From assembly GCA_946406115.1 (NCBI GenBank), contig OX291552.1:9310836-9374835 (forward strand): a DNA stretch of 64,000 nucleotides, in the 5' to 3' direction. Below, one piece after another: positions 43,458 through 54,431 of the stretch. Each line of letters starts with the position of its first letter. Position 1 is the first letter of the stretch. This DNA is from Apoda limacodes. Its lineage: Eukaryota > Arthropoda > Insecta > Lepidoptera > Limacodidae. The notes beneath the pieces were generated by a model. It did no database searches. It saw only the letters and a list, made by a program, of their open reading frames with translations, and had not been told where the DNA came from. Made by a program: the position numbers and the translations under genes.

Positions 43458-45639
43458 AATCTGAAGGTATCAGATAGGCGAACGCATATTTCCGTAATAG
43501 ATTTTTATTTTATACTTACTCAACGTACGATAACAATATCGAGATATTTATGTACGTTCAAAATTAAGTAGAAGTAGACGAAGACAGGTTGAAACTACTA
43601 TCTTATATATATAATAAGCGCGGTTTGTGGTAAGCTCCCGATTGGTCGTGGGCGAAACGCAGAACACAAACAAGAGCAGTAGCACAACTTCCGTACGGGT
43701 AGCTCGCTTTAATTCGAACCAGAACACCTGCCCAAACCTATCTTATCATAACAAGAAGACAGTGACGGTATCTATAAATCTATAAAACTTCTGCGAAAAT
43801 ATAAACACAAACGTATATTATATTATAAACATATATATATAATAATATATATATATGTATATATGTATATGTATATATTTCTGCCTCACTATAATGGACT
43901 TATGAAATTTTTGTGCAAAAGATTAAGATATATATGTAATACATAGGTATCTCAGGAACCATGTAATAATTATTATTTATTAGTGGGCCATTATTACAAA
44001 CAAAACTCGTTTGTTTGTCTGTTTGTTCATTCACATTTAATTGAACTGGTGAAAGATATAGAGCTATAGGCATGGAAAACTATACAGGAAACTTTTTTAT
44101 ACGACCAGGAGTTTCCACTAGAATAGATTTTTTTTAGGTGGGGCACTAGTCACAACTAAGCGGCAACAGAGTGTTCTAATTTTCTGAGCAGGAATATCAG
44201 AAAGGATGGAGAAAGACATATAATACTTTTTGTCCTTATCAAGAGTTCCAACGGGAATTTTTTTTTTCATAGCTTAAAATGTTTCATTCATCCTAACCGA
44301 AAGTTTTCACAGACAACCCTGCTAGTTTTGATAAAACTATTTTGCTTATTAGGATTTTAAGTTGGTCTACTGTTCCCGCAGTGGTTACAGTAACTACAAG
44401 CGGGCCGCTTTCAAGCTAGTTTTGTTGTTTCTCTATAAAGGTGCTGATTTATGTCGGGAGCTTGTAGGACACGGACTAACGATAATTTGTGACGTCGACA
44501 ACTAGCACATCACTAAAACTTACTACATACTTATCTATATTCAACAAAACACTAAGTAATTTCAACGGCTTTACCTGTATAAATATTGGAAGCAGAGTTC
44601 ACATGAACAAACACTAAAAACATAAACGAATGCACAAAGAGTGGGAGCTGCCAGTTTTTATCAACTGATTCTAATTAAGAAACAGTTCATTAATTAAAAT
44701 TAACTGTTAATTAGATTTAGATCAAACATTTTTTCAAATTGAAATCATTGTCTCTTATTTCTCTGTTACTGTCCAATGACTTACTTTTTATAGTCAGTCA
44801 AAACTTAACAAAGAGGATAGGTAGGTAATTGTATAAAATTCTGTCTCTAGTCTTTCACTTGTCCACTTAACTTGCTAAAGGTATTGATTAAGGACCTTTT
44901 AAGTTTATTTTTCCTTTAAATTTTAAATAGAGTCAATAAGGTCTAAAAATATTTTTGGATTTACTTATAACTCAGAACCTGTCCGTAAGAATGTAAATTT
45001 CTAATTAGAAAATATTTATGATAAGTCGATCAATATAGTGCCTCTCTGACACACCGATTCGCACTTGACCGGTTGAAATAAAACCTATGTAACTCGCTGA
45101 TAATGCAGCTTTCTACACAGGGGAAAGATTTTTAAAAAATAATTTCCTCTTTATAATCTTAAGTGTGAAGATAAACATTGCAAAAATAACATCAAATTCA
45201 TATTGAAAAATTAAACAAATAATAAATGTACGCGCGTTGGAGTCTTTTGTATGCAAAAATATAGTTTTTTTTAGAAATCTGTATTTAACTATTAACTAAG
45301 TTATTACAAATCTCAAAACTAAAACAATTAGTAACAATAGCCTACGTAACACTTAGGTATGATAAAACTATTGAGTAGGGTTCAGTTGGTGACCCTATAA
45401 GCATATAAACCCTTCATGAAATACCTATTTGCTCGCTGATTATGATGTGTTTGGTAACAATACGATAATCGTAGATTTGACTATGCTGACAGTGCAGTTC
45501 TTCTAGTTGCTCTTGCCATACATGCATGGTTGGTTTGAAGATACTGATGATATGATAAAGTGTTTCTGGTTGCTCTCAGCGTGTATATAAATAAACCTTG
45601 ATTGCTTATTGCTTGATGGTTACGTCAATGTGGAGCTCA
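43458..45639. other. 2.2 kb, no gene; microsatellite and scraps
   Basis: An (AT)n-rich stretch at 43828-43880. ACACCGATTCGCACTTGACCGG at 45052-45073 is a family-B end scrap. 44030-44330 (GGAATTTTTTTTTTC, ACAACCCTGCTAGTT) resembles non-coding repeat. No coding signal. Confidence 0.4.
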
Positions 45640-45910
45640 TAGCCCAATGACAGTCGTCTATCAAAAACGATGCGCTAAGTCAAGCAACGTTAGGTGTGGT
45701 CACTACTTGAATAGGTAAATTTTTCTGAGTTCCTCCGTGATTCAGATGGGTATGTAAAAATGTTAGCCTTTGCTGTTTATCATATGACAGCAGTCGTTGA
45801 GCCAAGTTAGAGGCCTATAGACGGCTTAAAAACTTAGAAATTAGATTGACAACGTCCGCCAACCTGGACTAAGCCAGTGTGGTGGACTACGGACAAAGCC
45901 TTCTTAAAGT
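45640..45910 (+). mobile_element. 5S-rRNA-derived SINE, copy 1
   Basis: The 5S-like head at 45675-45716 (GCTAAGTCAAGCAACGTTAG, TGTGGTCACTACTTGAATAG), then a body with GAGTTCCTCCGTG, ACAGCAGTCGTTGAGCC and AGCCAGTGTGGTGGACTACG. A SINE3-like plan: 5S promoter plus unrelated body. Confidence 0.68.
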
Positions 45911-46136
45911 CGACAAACATAACTAAAGCTACATAATAAGTTAATATTAAAACAAGTGCTTTGTATTGCAACTGCAACTGAAAAGCCCACAATATTCCAA
46001 TCCGTTGTTGTTTGAACCGCGTGATATTGTACCTAAGTGCTATTCCATATACTGAACCTATAAATAGTTTCTTATCAATCCGTGTACACAAAATAAACAA
46101 TAAACATACAAACATTTTCTCTTTATAGTATTAGTA

Positions 46137-46400
46137 TGATAAAAATAAGCAACGTCGGGCGTAGTCAGTCATAAGATGGGTGAACGCCAATCGGATAATT
46201 TTTTCTCAGCTCCTCCATGCTTCGAAGGACACGTTAAATAGACAGGACTGGTTGTTCTCATATGATAACAGTCATAAAGCCAAGTGAGAGGCTTTATAGG
46301 CGACTTAAAAAATCTAGCAGTCGAGTAGCCACTAACTCGACAACATCTGCCTAAACTTCGTTACTCTAATGAGAGGCCTGTACATGGTAATAGGAATGCA
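46137..46400 (+). mobile_element. 5S-rRNA-derived SINE, copy 2
   Basis: AAGCAACGTCGGGCGTAGTC, AGTCATAAGATGGGTGAACG (5S boxes), CTCCTCCATGCTTCG, ATAACAGTCATAAAGCC, ACTCGACAACATCTGCC. Same order and orientation as the copy 450 bp upstream. Confidence 0.7.
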
Positions 46401-46918
46401 CAACAGCTAAGGCAACGATAATAAAAAATATATAATTAAATAAATAAATAAACCGACTGTAAAATAAGAACATTTGACTTGGTGAACAGAACGATTTCAA
46501 TGCCTATGTGTCATAGCTCTCAATAGAACGCACCTTATTTACATTTCATCACTGTATAGCTATTGACAGCTCTATATTAAAGAGTTCATCAAAGCCAGTC
46601 TTACTTTACGTATGTGCCTAAAAAACAAAGACACAGAAGCAGAGGTTTTGTGGAACACTTCCTGCAGAAGCGAGCGCGTCGACAATGGGACTAGAACAAT
46701 GCGCGACTCGCGGCCGATGGAGGCCTACACAGACCTGTCGATACACCTTGATCGCTAAGGTGACCATGCTTGAACAATGTATAGATATATAATTAACTAT
46801 TTATTATATAAATGTGTTTATAAATCTTAGAGGGATAGTTATTTGTGAAACTCAAATGCAGTTTTAAAGCCCTAGACAATAATACGGATATGGGATGTAG
46901 ATGGTATTCAAATTTTTG
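46401..46918. other. Nothing recognised
   Basis: 46670-46770 is GC-rich (GCGCGTCGACAATGGG, CGCGGCCGATGGAGGCC). No product or repeat partner. Confidence 0.4.
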
Positions 46919-47219
46919 AAGTGAAAACTTCTTTAGCGGCGTTGTGCACTTTTTTTGGTATGGGTAAAAAATGATAAACTCGCGTTAGGTCACGTGTCCT
47001 ATTCGTGGAAATTCGTAAGACGGAAACCGTAATGCGACGCCTATTATAATTTTTATTTTTAGTATTCACGATTATGAGTAGTACAGGGAGGTTGGATATG
47101 GAATTTTAATTCTATGACAGATTGCGATGTCAAATATTCTACGTCAAAAAAGTAAATAAACAAACATTATTATTTCTTGACATTGTCAAAGACATGTCTT
47201 GTGACATATTTGAGTGTTA
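46919..47219 (-). repeat. Family E repeat, lacking one end
   Basis: GTGAAAACTTCTTTAGCGGC to TTGTGACATATTTGAGTGTT, nearly identical to 28104-28400 in reverse. The GCCGGCAGAAG end is missing. Confidence 0.85.
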
Positions 47220-47221
47220 TT

Positions 47222-47961
47222 ATTCTCAATTTCCATACCTATGTGTATAGGTTCACAAAAGGCACATCTTTAGAAAATTTCATTAAAGTCAATTCAAAGA
47301 TATCCGAATTATCAGCCTGTGACATACAGATGGACGGACGCACATAACTACTTTAAAAAGGTTTCGTTTTTGCCATTTGGCTGCAAAACCCTTAAAATGT
47401 TTTTACCTGTTTCGTTGACATGGCCGTCGTAGTTTTCGAAGTGATAACTTCAATAAAAAGGATGGGGGCGTTATAAGGCTACTGTTGCTACCATTGTAGC
47501 TTTTAACCTTGTTACGTCAAAATATTTCAAACCTCAAAATTGACCTCTGTGTGTATTGCATAAGAATTTCAGAACTTTGCAGATAATGAAAATTTATCTC
47601 CTATCTGCCTCAAATCATAGTCACTGTTCATAGTGGATAGTCCATCGATACTGGCGTTCACAATTAGTGGTGTTCTATCGATAATTACAATCAGAAGCGA
47701 TCGGTTCGTCGATCGACGTTGTTTACGAGCACTGGCAAACCCGAGTCTTAGCCCTAGTGTTAATTGTGAGGATAATTGCCTGTTATCGTGGGCTCAGAGC
47801 TTAGCACAAGTTAGTTATTTGATTTAAAAGAATGTTATACAGCAACAGTACTTTGATCAACCAACATGTGATACTTGATGTAACAATAAGTAAATAAAAA
47901 TTTTGACGTCCAGACAGACAGACAAACGGAGAAAATAGTGTTTTCATAATTTTAGTACCGA
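47222..47961. other. B-like scrap, then unassigned
   Basis: 47240-47400 (GGTTCACAAAAGGCACATC, TGTGACATACAGATGGACGG, GCCATTTGGCTGC) is B-like. 47633-47827 holds a 64-codon plus ORF in GC-richer DNA with no recognised domain. Confidence 0.4.
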
Positions 47962-48300
47962 CCGTTTGAAGTGATGCCCACCGCTACTTTTTACCATCGC
48001 ACCACTCGCCATCAGCAGGGAATTCATTCTCACACCTTAGAACAGAATTGGTCGCTTACACTGTGGTTTCAGATAAACTTCCTCCCGTGAACGCTTGGGT
48101 TGTGGAAGCTCCCTGCCAAGGTTTTCTCTAAGGACTACAGTATGAGGTCCTTCAACAAAGAAGTTACTAGATTTTGAAAGGATCTGCAACGCGCGAGCGA
48201 TACCCCATTTGCAAGCGTCCATAGACTACGGTGACCGCGTACGATCAGGTGGACCGTAAGCTTGTTTGCCATCTTAGTGGTATAAAAATAAAATAAAAAA
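47962..48300 (+). mobile_element. LINE A 3' fragment with A-rich tail
   Basis: GTTTGAAGTGATGCCCACCG to TGCCATCTTAGTGGTATAAAAATAAAATAAAAAA (tail quoted as TGGTATAAAAATAAAATAAA). It reads in frame as FEVMPTATFYHRTTRH, with stops later. Confidence 0.88.
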
Positions 48301-48498
48301 ACAGTGGCACTCGGGGCCAGCCGCGGTCAAGCTATTACATAGCATTTATTATCAACTTATGCAATTATAATTATTTATTTATTTTTTATTTATGCAGTAT
48401 TTTTTTTCTCTTTGATATCAATTCAAGTTACACTTTTTGAGCGTGGTGATCGATAAGAAAACATTTTTTTTCTTTTATTGAATAAATGAGAAGTTAAT

Positions 48499-48554
48499 AG
48501 TGCCGGCAGAAGTGAAAACCTTTACACACGATTCGCGCTTAACATTCAAATATG
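48499..48554 (+). repeat. Family E end fragment
   Basis: AGTGCCGGCAGAAGTGAAAA, CCTTTACACACGATTCGCGC, TTAACATTCAAATATG match 28055-28110 almost exactly. Confidence 0.85.
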
Positions 48555-49404
48555 ATTAACTGATAAAGAACAGTTTTGTTATACTTATTCCTCATTTTTG
48601 TAGCAAAATGTAATTTCTTTTTCAATATTTGTTTTCGTTGGCGTCAGCGGAGTGGGCGCAACAAAGTTGCCGACTGATGGAAGGCGAGAGCCGCGTAATG
48701 GCCGGCCCAAGCGACGTTATTTATTTATGAAATGTATTTTTTGCTACAAAATAACGCTTTCGCAATAAAATAAAACCATAATCGGCTAAAGTATTTATTA
48801 TGGAACACGTAGACGAAATTTCATTGAAAAAAGTTTAATAACTAGCAAATAAAACTGTTTTCCCCGTAGAAGTATCTTTCTAAAAATAAAGATTTAGGAA
48901 ACTGCGATTTTATTGTATAAAGGTCAAGTTTATTCAATCGTGTTTCGACTCTCATAACCTACTAATAAATTTCCTAAACTTATGATTGTCATCAAAGAAA
49001 TGTATAAAATTCAATTTCTTTCGCCTTAAAATTTGATTTTCCGTATAATCAAGCCGTAGTTAGGTTTTTTTTGTTACGGAAATTCTTGATTCGGTCAACC
49101 GATCCCGCCCGCGATAAAAGCTATGCAATAGCTTAAAAGGTGGAAAACAGGACGATATAAAGTATCTACTAAAATTCCTATAGTAAACCCTGTGTTATTT
49201 GCTAGTGGCATAATGAAGGACTGTCGTTTACACGTGCGATCTGTCTATGTGTTGAATGTTTATTTCCTTAACTTACTGCCACACATTCTGTCTTATTTAT
49301 CATGGATCTTTTCTGCTATCATGGATAACAAGAGATATACCTAAACATATTTTTCCAAACAATATTTTATATTGTTAAAAAAATAATAAAAAATTTGACC
49401 CACA
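48555..49404. other. No gene recognised
   Basis: AT-rich except 48640-48715 (GGAGTGGGCGCAAC, AGCCGCGTAATGGCCGGCCC), which is GC-rich and unassigned. Confidence 0.4.
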
Positions 49405-49700
49405 TTAAAGGCTTTATTATTAGACCCTGGCTATCATCTTAGACCAGAATACTATTAAGGCAAATAAACCGAGTCCAAACTTGACGGATCGATTGTTTCG
49501 TTACAGAGATCCTATAACCACCTTTCGGCTCCATTATCAGACCAGCTCTATGACATCATTATATTGCATTAACATCCGATTTACGTGTGTATGCGAAATT
49601 TCAACTCTATCGAATACCGGGAAGAGGGTTCAAATTTAACTTACTTAAGAGATTTGATTACAGACAACGGGACAGGTGAAACTAAATAAAAGCTTATAAA
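49405..49700 (+). repeat. Family F repeat
   Basis: GTTACAGAGATCCTATAACC, ACCAGCTCTATGACATC, ATCCGATTTACGTGTGT, GGGAAGAGGGTTCAAATTT, ACAACGGGACAGGTGAAAC. It keeps about 25 bp that the 29.2 kb copy has lost. Confidence 0.75.
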
Positions 49701-50004
49701 AACATGACTTGAGATAAAACATCTATTATCATAATAAAAAAGGTGATTGATAATAATTATTAATATAATATGCGACAATAAATTTAATGAATCTGATTTA
49801 TAAGCCTTTTTGAAATGGAATAAGAGATACCGACATACATAGAATAATTAGATAATGCGTTTTTTGCAATGTCATGTAGACATATAAAAATAAGTACCAT
49901 GACAATACTTATGAGGAGGTCAGAAATGTTAGTAACGTATTCCGGTAAAACATCCACATTTCACTGATAGTATTCCGCTTTATAGACGTAATTACTGGTG
50001 AGCC

Positions 50005-50090
50005 TATCGAGCCTAACCCGGAATCGAATCCGGGTCCTAAGACATGGCACGCACGCTCTACTAGTTCGCCAATTGGTCATCCATATGTAA
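50005..50090 (-). mobile_element. tRNA-like SINE head
   Basis: The minus strand has GGCGAACTAGTAGAGCGTG (box A-like) and GGATTCGATTCCGGG (box B). An acceptor stem cannot be formed, so it is SINE or tRNA-pseudogene material, not a tRNA gene. Confidence 0.5.
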
Positions 50091-50474
50091 GTATATACAG
50101 ATATGAATGTAGGAACAGGAAAATATTTAAATTCAATTCTCACGTTTGTTTTAAGGCTACAAATAAATCTCACAAGACAAGTCTAAAGTTTCAAGGCACT
50201 AATATTTTATTATAGCTAAGTATGTGCCCTTTCGTACGTATTGTTCAATGTCATAACACCTAATTATCATATAATTCCCATTGGCCCGAAGTTGCGAGAA
50301 TGCACGCTTTGTCCATACATTAAAAAGTGAAGGTAGCCAAGTTGATTCTCATTCATACATTTCATTATTAACACTCACAACACAGTCGAAAGCATGTCGC
50401 TTTTGCTCGCAGATCTGCTTTTATCGTAACGGACCCTGAATAGGAGTTAATTGTATACTAGGTATACTGAAACT

Positions 50475-50600
50475 ACCGATGAGTCAGTCAAGTTAGAAGT
50501 GATCCTGCCTGCTAACCGAGGGAGCGGATTCGATCCCCGCAAAGGACAAACATTTACGTCATGTACAAATTGTGTTTGCCTTGAGTCTGAGTATTTCGTA
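50475..50600 (+). mobile_element. tRNA-derived SINE
   Basis: Box B GGATTCGATCCCCGC, then AGGACAAACATTTACGTC and GCCTTGAGTCTGAGTATT, the same body as 28850-29012. Confidence 0.68.
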
Positions 50601-50800
50601 AGCATGATGATTGTATTTTGTTTTTTTTTTACAATAGGCACATACGTACGAAGGTATTATTTTGATGATTCTACGAACTTTTGATGATGAAACTCAATAT
50701 AGCAAAGTTGAACTTTTTCTACTCTCACAATAACTATTGCATTATTAGGAACAGTCTCGAATACGCCAGACCCTGGTATTGGAGAGAAAAATGTTTGCAA

Positions 50801-51340
50801 GTAAGTCAAAGTCAAAGTCAAAGTCAAAATGGTTTATTCAAATAATCATTTTACAATCACTTTTGAATCGTCAAAGTTATAAAATATTATTTTTTGAACC
50901 CTCCCACCTTCCCGCCGGTTCACAATGTTGTTGATTTCTACCGAGAAGAATCCGGCAAGAAACTCGATAGTTACTCTTTTAAAAATACTATCAATAATAC
51001 AAAAAAACTAAAATACAATTAATGTTTTAAATAAAAATTTTTTAGTCGTACAATTTTATGTTATTTCCTTTTTATTTGGTTTACCTATGCATCCTGTAAT
51101 TGAGCATCATCAGTCCCAAGGATTTTTATCATTTACATAGTCTGAAATATTGTAGTATGCCTTTTTACAAAGTACCTGCTTGATAAAAGATTTAAATTTA
51201 CTTATTGATAGATTTTGAATTTTATTGGGAACTTTGTTGTAAAAGTGTATACATTGCCCCATAAAAGAGTTACTTATTTTGTGTAGACGTGTAAAGTAAG
51301 TACTTCCACAGGTCTCGAGAGGTAGGACCTACTTGCATAA
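50801..51340 (-). mobile_element. LINE D: 3' fragment of a CR1-like LINE
   Basis: The (GTCAAA)n run at 50808-50830 is the hexanucleotide tail of a minus-strand LINE (TTTGAC repeats after CCATT). The element's coding end is at 51110-51330, followed by a 3' UTR of about 280 bp. It is 5'-truncated. It differs from LINEs A, B and C in tail and sequence. Hexamer tails of this kind are known to me from lepidopteran LINEs. Confidence 0.8.
51110..51330 (-). pseudogene. LINE D ORF2 C-terminus
   Basis: There is no ATG, but an open frame of over 60 codons ends at TGA (51110-51112). It reads GSTYFTRLHKISNSFMGQC, IHFYNKVPNKIQNLSISKFK, SFIKQVLCKKAYYNISDYV, NDKNPWD. FYNKVP..IQNL..KFK..IK and CKKAYY.I.DY.ND are the usual C-terminal end of CR1-like LINE polyproteins. 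Nothing of the RT core remains. It is missing from a simple ATG-based ORF list. Confidence 0.78.
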
Positions 51341-51435
51341 CTTTATCTTAAATCTCGGAGTCTTGCGTCCTCGAGACTGTTCCCAATAAGCTCCCAGATT
51401 ACTTGCTTCTATTACTAACATTGCATAAATTTTTT

Positions 51436-51556
51436 GAATTGAAAATTTCTTTAGCGGCGTTGTGAACTTTTTTTTGGTATGGGTAAAAAATGATAAACTA
51501 GCGCAGGCTGATCGAATATTCGTAAGACGGAAAACATAATGCCACGCCATAATAGG
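51436..51556 (-). repeat. Family E partial copy
   Basis: TTTCTTTAGCGGCGTTGTG, GGTATGGGTAAAAAATGA, TTCGTAAGACGGAAAAC. It is followed 10 bp later by another partial copy in the same orientation. Confidence 0.75.
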
Positions 51557-51565
51557 ATGAAAATA

Positions 51566-51745
51566 AGTGAAAACTTCTTTAGCGGCGTTGTGCACTTTTT
51601 TGTGATGGGTAAAAAATGTTAAACTCTATAACGGGACGGGGGAATGAAAAGATGAAAGTGCGGATTACACATGTTAAAATGTTATATCCAGGTTGTATGA
51701 TTTCACTTCTGCCGGCACTCCCGGAGTGCAACCCGTTTTTCTTTG
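51566..51745 (-). repeat. Family E short form with both ends
   Basis: GTGAAAACTTCTTTAGCGGC at one end and ACTTCTGCCGGCACTCCCGG, AGTGCAACCCG at the other, with only about 120 bp between. The middle differs from the 28.0 kb copy, so it is an internally replaced or deleted form. Confidence 0.8.
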
Positions 51746-52564
51746 TAAATTGATATGTAATATATAATTTAGAAAACGGATTTCGTAGTATGGTTATATG
51801 TGGAGGGCAATCTCTATTCTACAATTTGTACATTATTCCAGATTGACATAAGCTACCATACAATGTGAATAAAGGAAAGGAATTATAGAAACACAACGTA
51901 GGCCGTGTCAGCTATTAAACAATAATTTTAACAACTATTTACATTATTTTCCAGTCCGTCCAACTCGTCACGTTCCGTGCTGAACTCTGATCCGATACAA
52001 TTAGATATGAATTAAAAATATCACGTTTCAGAGCTTCGAATCGGACCCACCCGGAATCTATTCCGTTATTTGTTATAAGCTGCGGTAGGGTTGCTCTGCA
52101 ACACAACCTATTTTCTTTTGAATTCTTTCTTAGTTTTAAACGTGTTCGGTTCGCTGATAAGTATGATTTACTATGGGACCACACGAATTTTTTATGCAAA
52201 TTGTTGTTGTCGTTACCTCGGCCGTTTGTCCCAACTACAGGGGCACGGTCTCAGGAAGGAGGCTTAGGCTATATAAATTACACAGCGCTGGCCTAAAACA
52301 ATTGGCAGATGTTTGTTTGTTTTTTTGTAAACACTTTATTGTATAAAAAAAAACTGGTTGCCTGTAAAGTCGGTATACGGGCGAAAGTTTTACGTGACAA
52401 CTTGTGCCTTTCACTTTTTATGTCTGTCTCTCTCGCTCTTAGGCGGGCTAACCATGCCGCGTGCCTCTCACTCGCTCTCATTGTGAGCGCATAACGTGAG
52501 CGGAGCGTAACGCAGTTTCTTGAAGTGTCACCCGGCAAACCAATTTATAAGACGTTGTCACGTC
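51746..52564. other. No gene; GC-richer repeat-like block
   Basis: 52310-52560 (GTAAACACTTTATTGTATAA, ACTGGTTGCCTGTAAAGTCG, CATGCCGCGTGCCTCTC, AAGTGTCACCCGGCAAACC) looks like a dispersed element I have seen in moths, but I cannot name it. Overlapping ORFs on both strands there have no domains. Confidence 0.4.
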
Positions 52565-53098
52565 AAAAACCGGCCACGTATTTACATTACCATGCCAACT
52601 TCCACCGAAAATTGGTTTGAACGAGATCTAGTAAGTAGTTTTTTTTTAATACGACACAAATCTTAAACCGATTTACCTTCCATTCAATTAACTCAAATAT
52701 AAAAATATTTTTGTTCAAATATAATTCAAATATAAAAAAAAACTACTTACTAGATCTCGTTCAAACCAATTTTCGGTGGAAGTTGGCATGGTAATGTAAA
52801 TCATATATCTTTTTTAAGTTTTATCATTCGCTTATTTGAAAAGTTACAGGGGGGGGGGCACATATTTTTGAGTTTCAGTTCTAAGTTTTTGGGGAACCCC
52901 CAAAATTTATTGTTTTTTTTATTACTGTGTGAAAATCTTAATGCGGTTTACAGAAAATACATCTACCTACCAAGTTTCAACAGTATAGTTATTATAGTTT
53001 CGGAAAAAAGTGGCTGTGACATACAGACAGACAGACAGACAGACATGACAAATCTATAAGGGTTCCGTTTTTTGCCATTTGGCTACGGAACCCTTAAA
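52565..53098 (+). repeat. Family B repeat, rearranged with an internal inverted duplication
   Basis: It starts AAAAACCGGCCACG and ends TTTGGCTACGGAACCCTT. The block 52581-52647 (TTTACATTACCATGCC, AACTTCCACCGAAAATTGG, GAACGAGATCTAGTAAG) is repeated exactly inverted at 52734-52800. In the 2.7-3.35 kb copy that block occurs once. Confidence 0.85.
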
Positions 53099-54174
53099 AA
53101 GGTTACAAATCTCACTAAGAAAATAAAAACTAGTCATAGTTTAGTTTATTATACAGAAAGCGAGCTTACTTCTATAGAAGATCGCTTCTTCCACTCAACC
53201 ATTTGACTATTAGGAACCGTTAGGAACCGACAGTGAATGTTCGGGCTTAGGCGCATATAATTAAGAACTTAATATGACATGAGAGAATAGCCACAAGATA
53301 CAAAAACGTTCCAAAGAAAGATACATACAAAAATATAAATGTACATATTTATATACACATATATGCCATGTTAATATTTCCTCAAATGGCTCTTATTATT
53401 TTAAAATTATTGGTTTGAGGACTTTTCTTTTTTTTTTTCTTCGGAGTTTGTACAATTACAATCTTATGAGTAGATAGCTAGTCATTATAAATTGATATCA
53501 TACAATTCTGGTATTTTATGATGGCAACCCTAGGTGAGGTTGAATATGAAGTCGACAAAATTCATAACAGTCGGCCTAACGCTCGTGCCGGTCAACTAAA
53601 TAAGCACATTTGTTGTTGAAGCTTGAACTAAGGTAGCGATAAAATGACGCTGACGCCGAATGATTGTCCTACATTAAGGTGTGTTTAGATTTAAACATAA
53701 ATATCCAAATAAATCTTTCTTTAAAATCAAAGGGCTCTCTGTTGGCAATATTAGATACCGATTAAGTCAGTCAGTCTTGATATTAATTTTACGTTTTATT
53801 TTACGTAATCTTCAATAGCAACTTTAATATAACGTAATTTAAATTATGCTGTCTGTTTTGTCCCGTTGCAGATAGCTACAAGACAAACGCAGCCTTTTTT
53901 CGTTTTCTAGCAACACTCTGTAGTTGTCAGTTTGTAGTCTGCAAAAAAACCTAAAGAAATCATTGTGTGTTTTTATTATTTCCAAAAGCAGTTTTCGCTT
54001 ATATAATTTATTTATTATTGCGTACATTAACACTACCAATAATAAAAATTATTTCTAATTCTTCTTATATATTTCTATGTCCTCATGTTTAAACTGTAAT
54101 TTAGGCCTCTTTAGGTCCTCTTAGACATTGGACAGACAGACGTGGTGCCTGTAATTTTAACAACCTACAAATTT
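53099..54174. other. No gene recognised
   Basis: AT-rich. 53545-53690 is slightly richer in GC and unassigned. Confidence 0.45.
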
Positions 54175-54431
54175 GAGATAAGACTCCTATCCGTCCGACC
54201 GTCCGTCCGTCCGTCAGTCACCAGGCTACATCTCATGAACCGTGACAGTGAGACAGTAGAAATTTTCACAGAAGATGTATTTCTGTTGCCACTATAACAA
54301 CAAATACTGAAAAATAAAATAAAACAAATATTTAAGTGGGCCTCCCATACAACAAACGTGATTTTTTTTTTGCCGTTTTTATAGATAATGGTACGGAACC
54401 CTTCGTGAGCGAGTCCGACTTGCACTTGGCA
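54175..54431 (-). repeat. Family B repeat, partial
   Basis: GTCCGTCCGTCCGTCAGTC, ACATCTCATGAACCGTGAC, CTCCCATACAACAAACG, ATAATGGTACGGAACCC, CCGACTTGCACTTGGC. Confidence 0.78.

Noticed and set aside
48037..48222. 61-codon minus ORF
   Set aside because: Antisense of a LINE A 3' fragment.
46919..48554. One family E element split by later insertions
   Set aside because: The end piece at 48499 is in the opposite orientation to the copy at 46919, so they are not two halves of one insertion.
50005..50090. Functional tRNA gene (minus)
   Set aside because: Box B and a T-arm-like stem are present, but the loop is too long and no acceptor stem forms.
52310..52500. Overlapping ORFs on both strands as a gene
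   Set aside because: GC-richer repeat-like sequence. Neither frame shows a motif and each is short.
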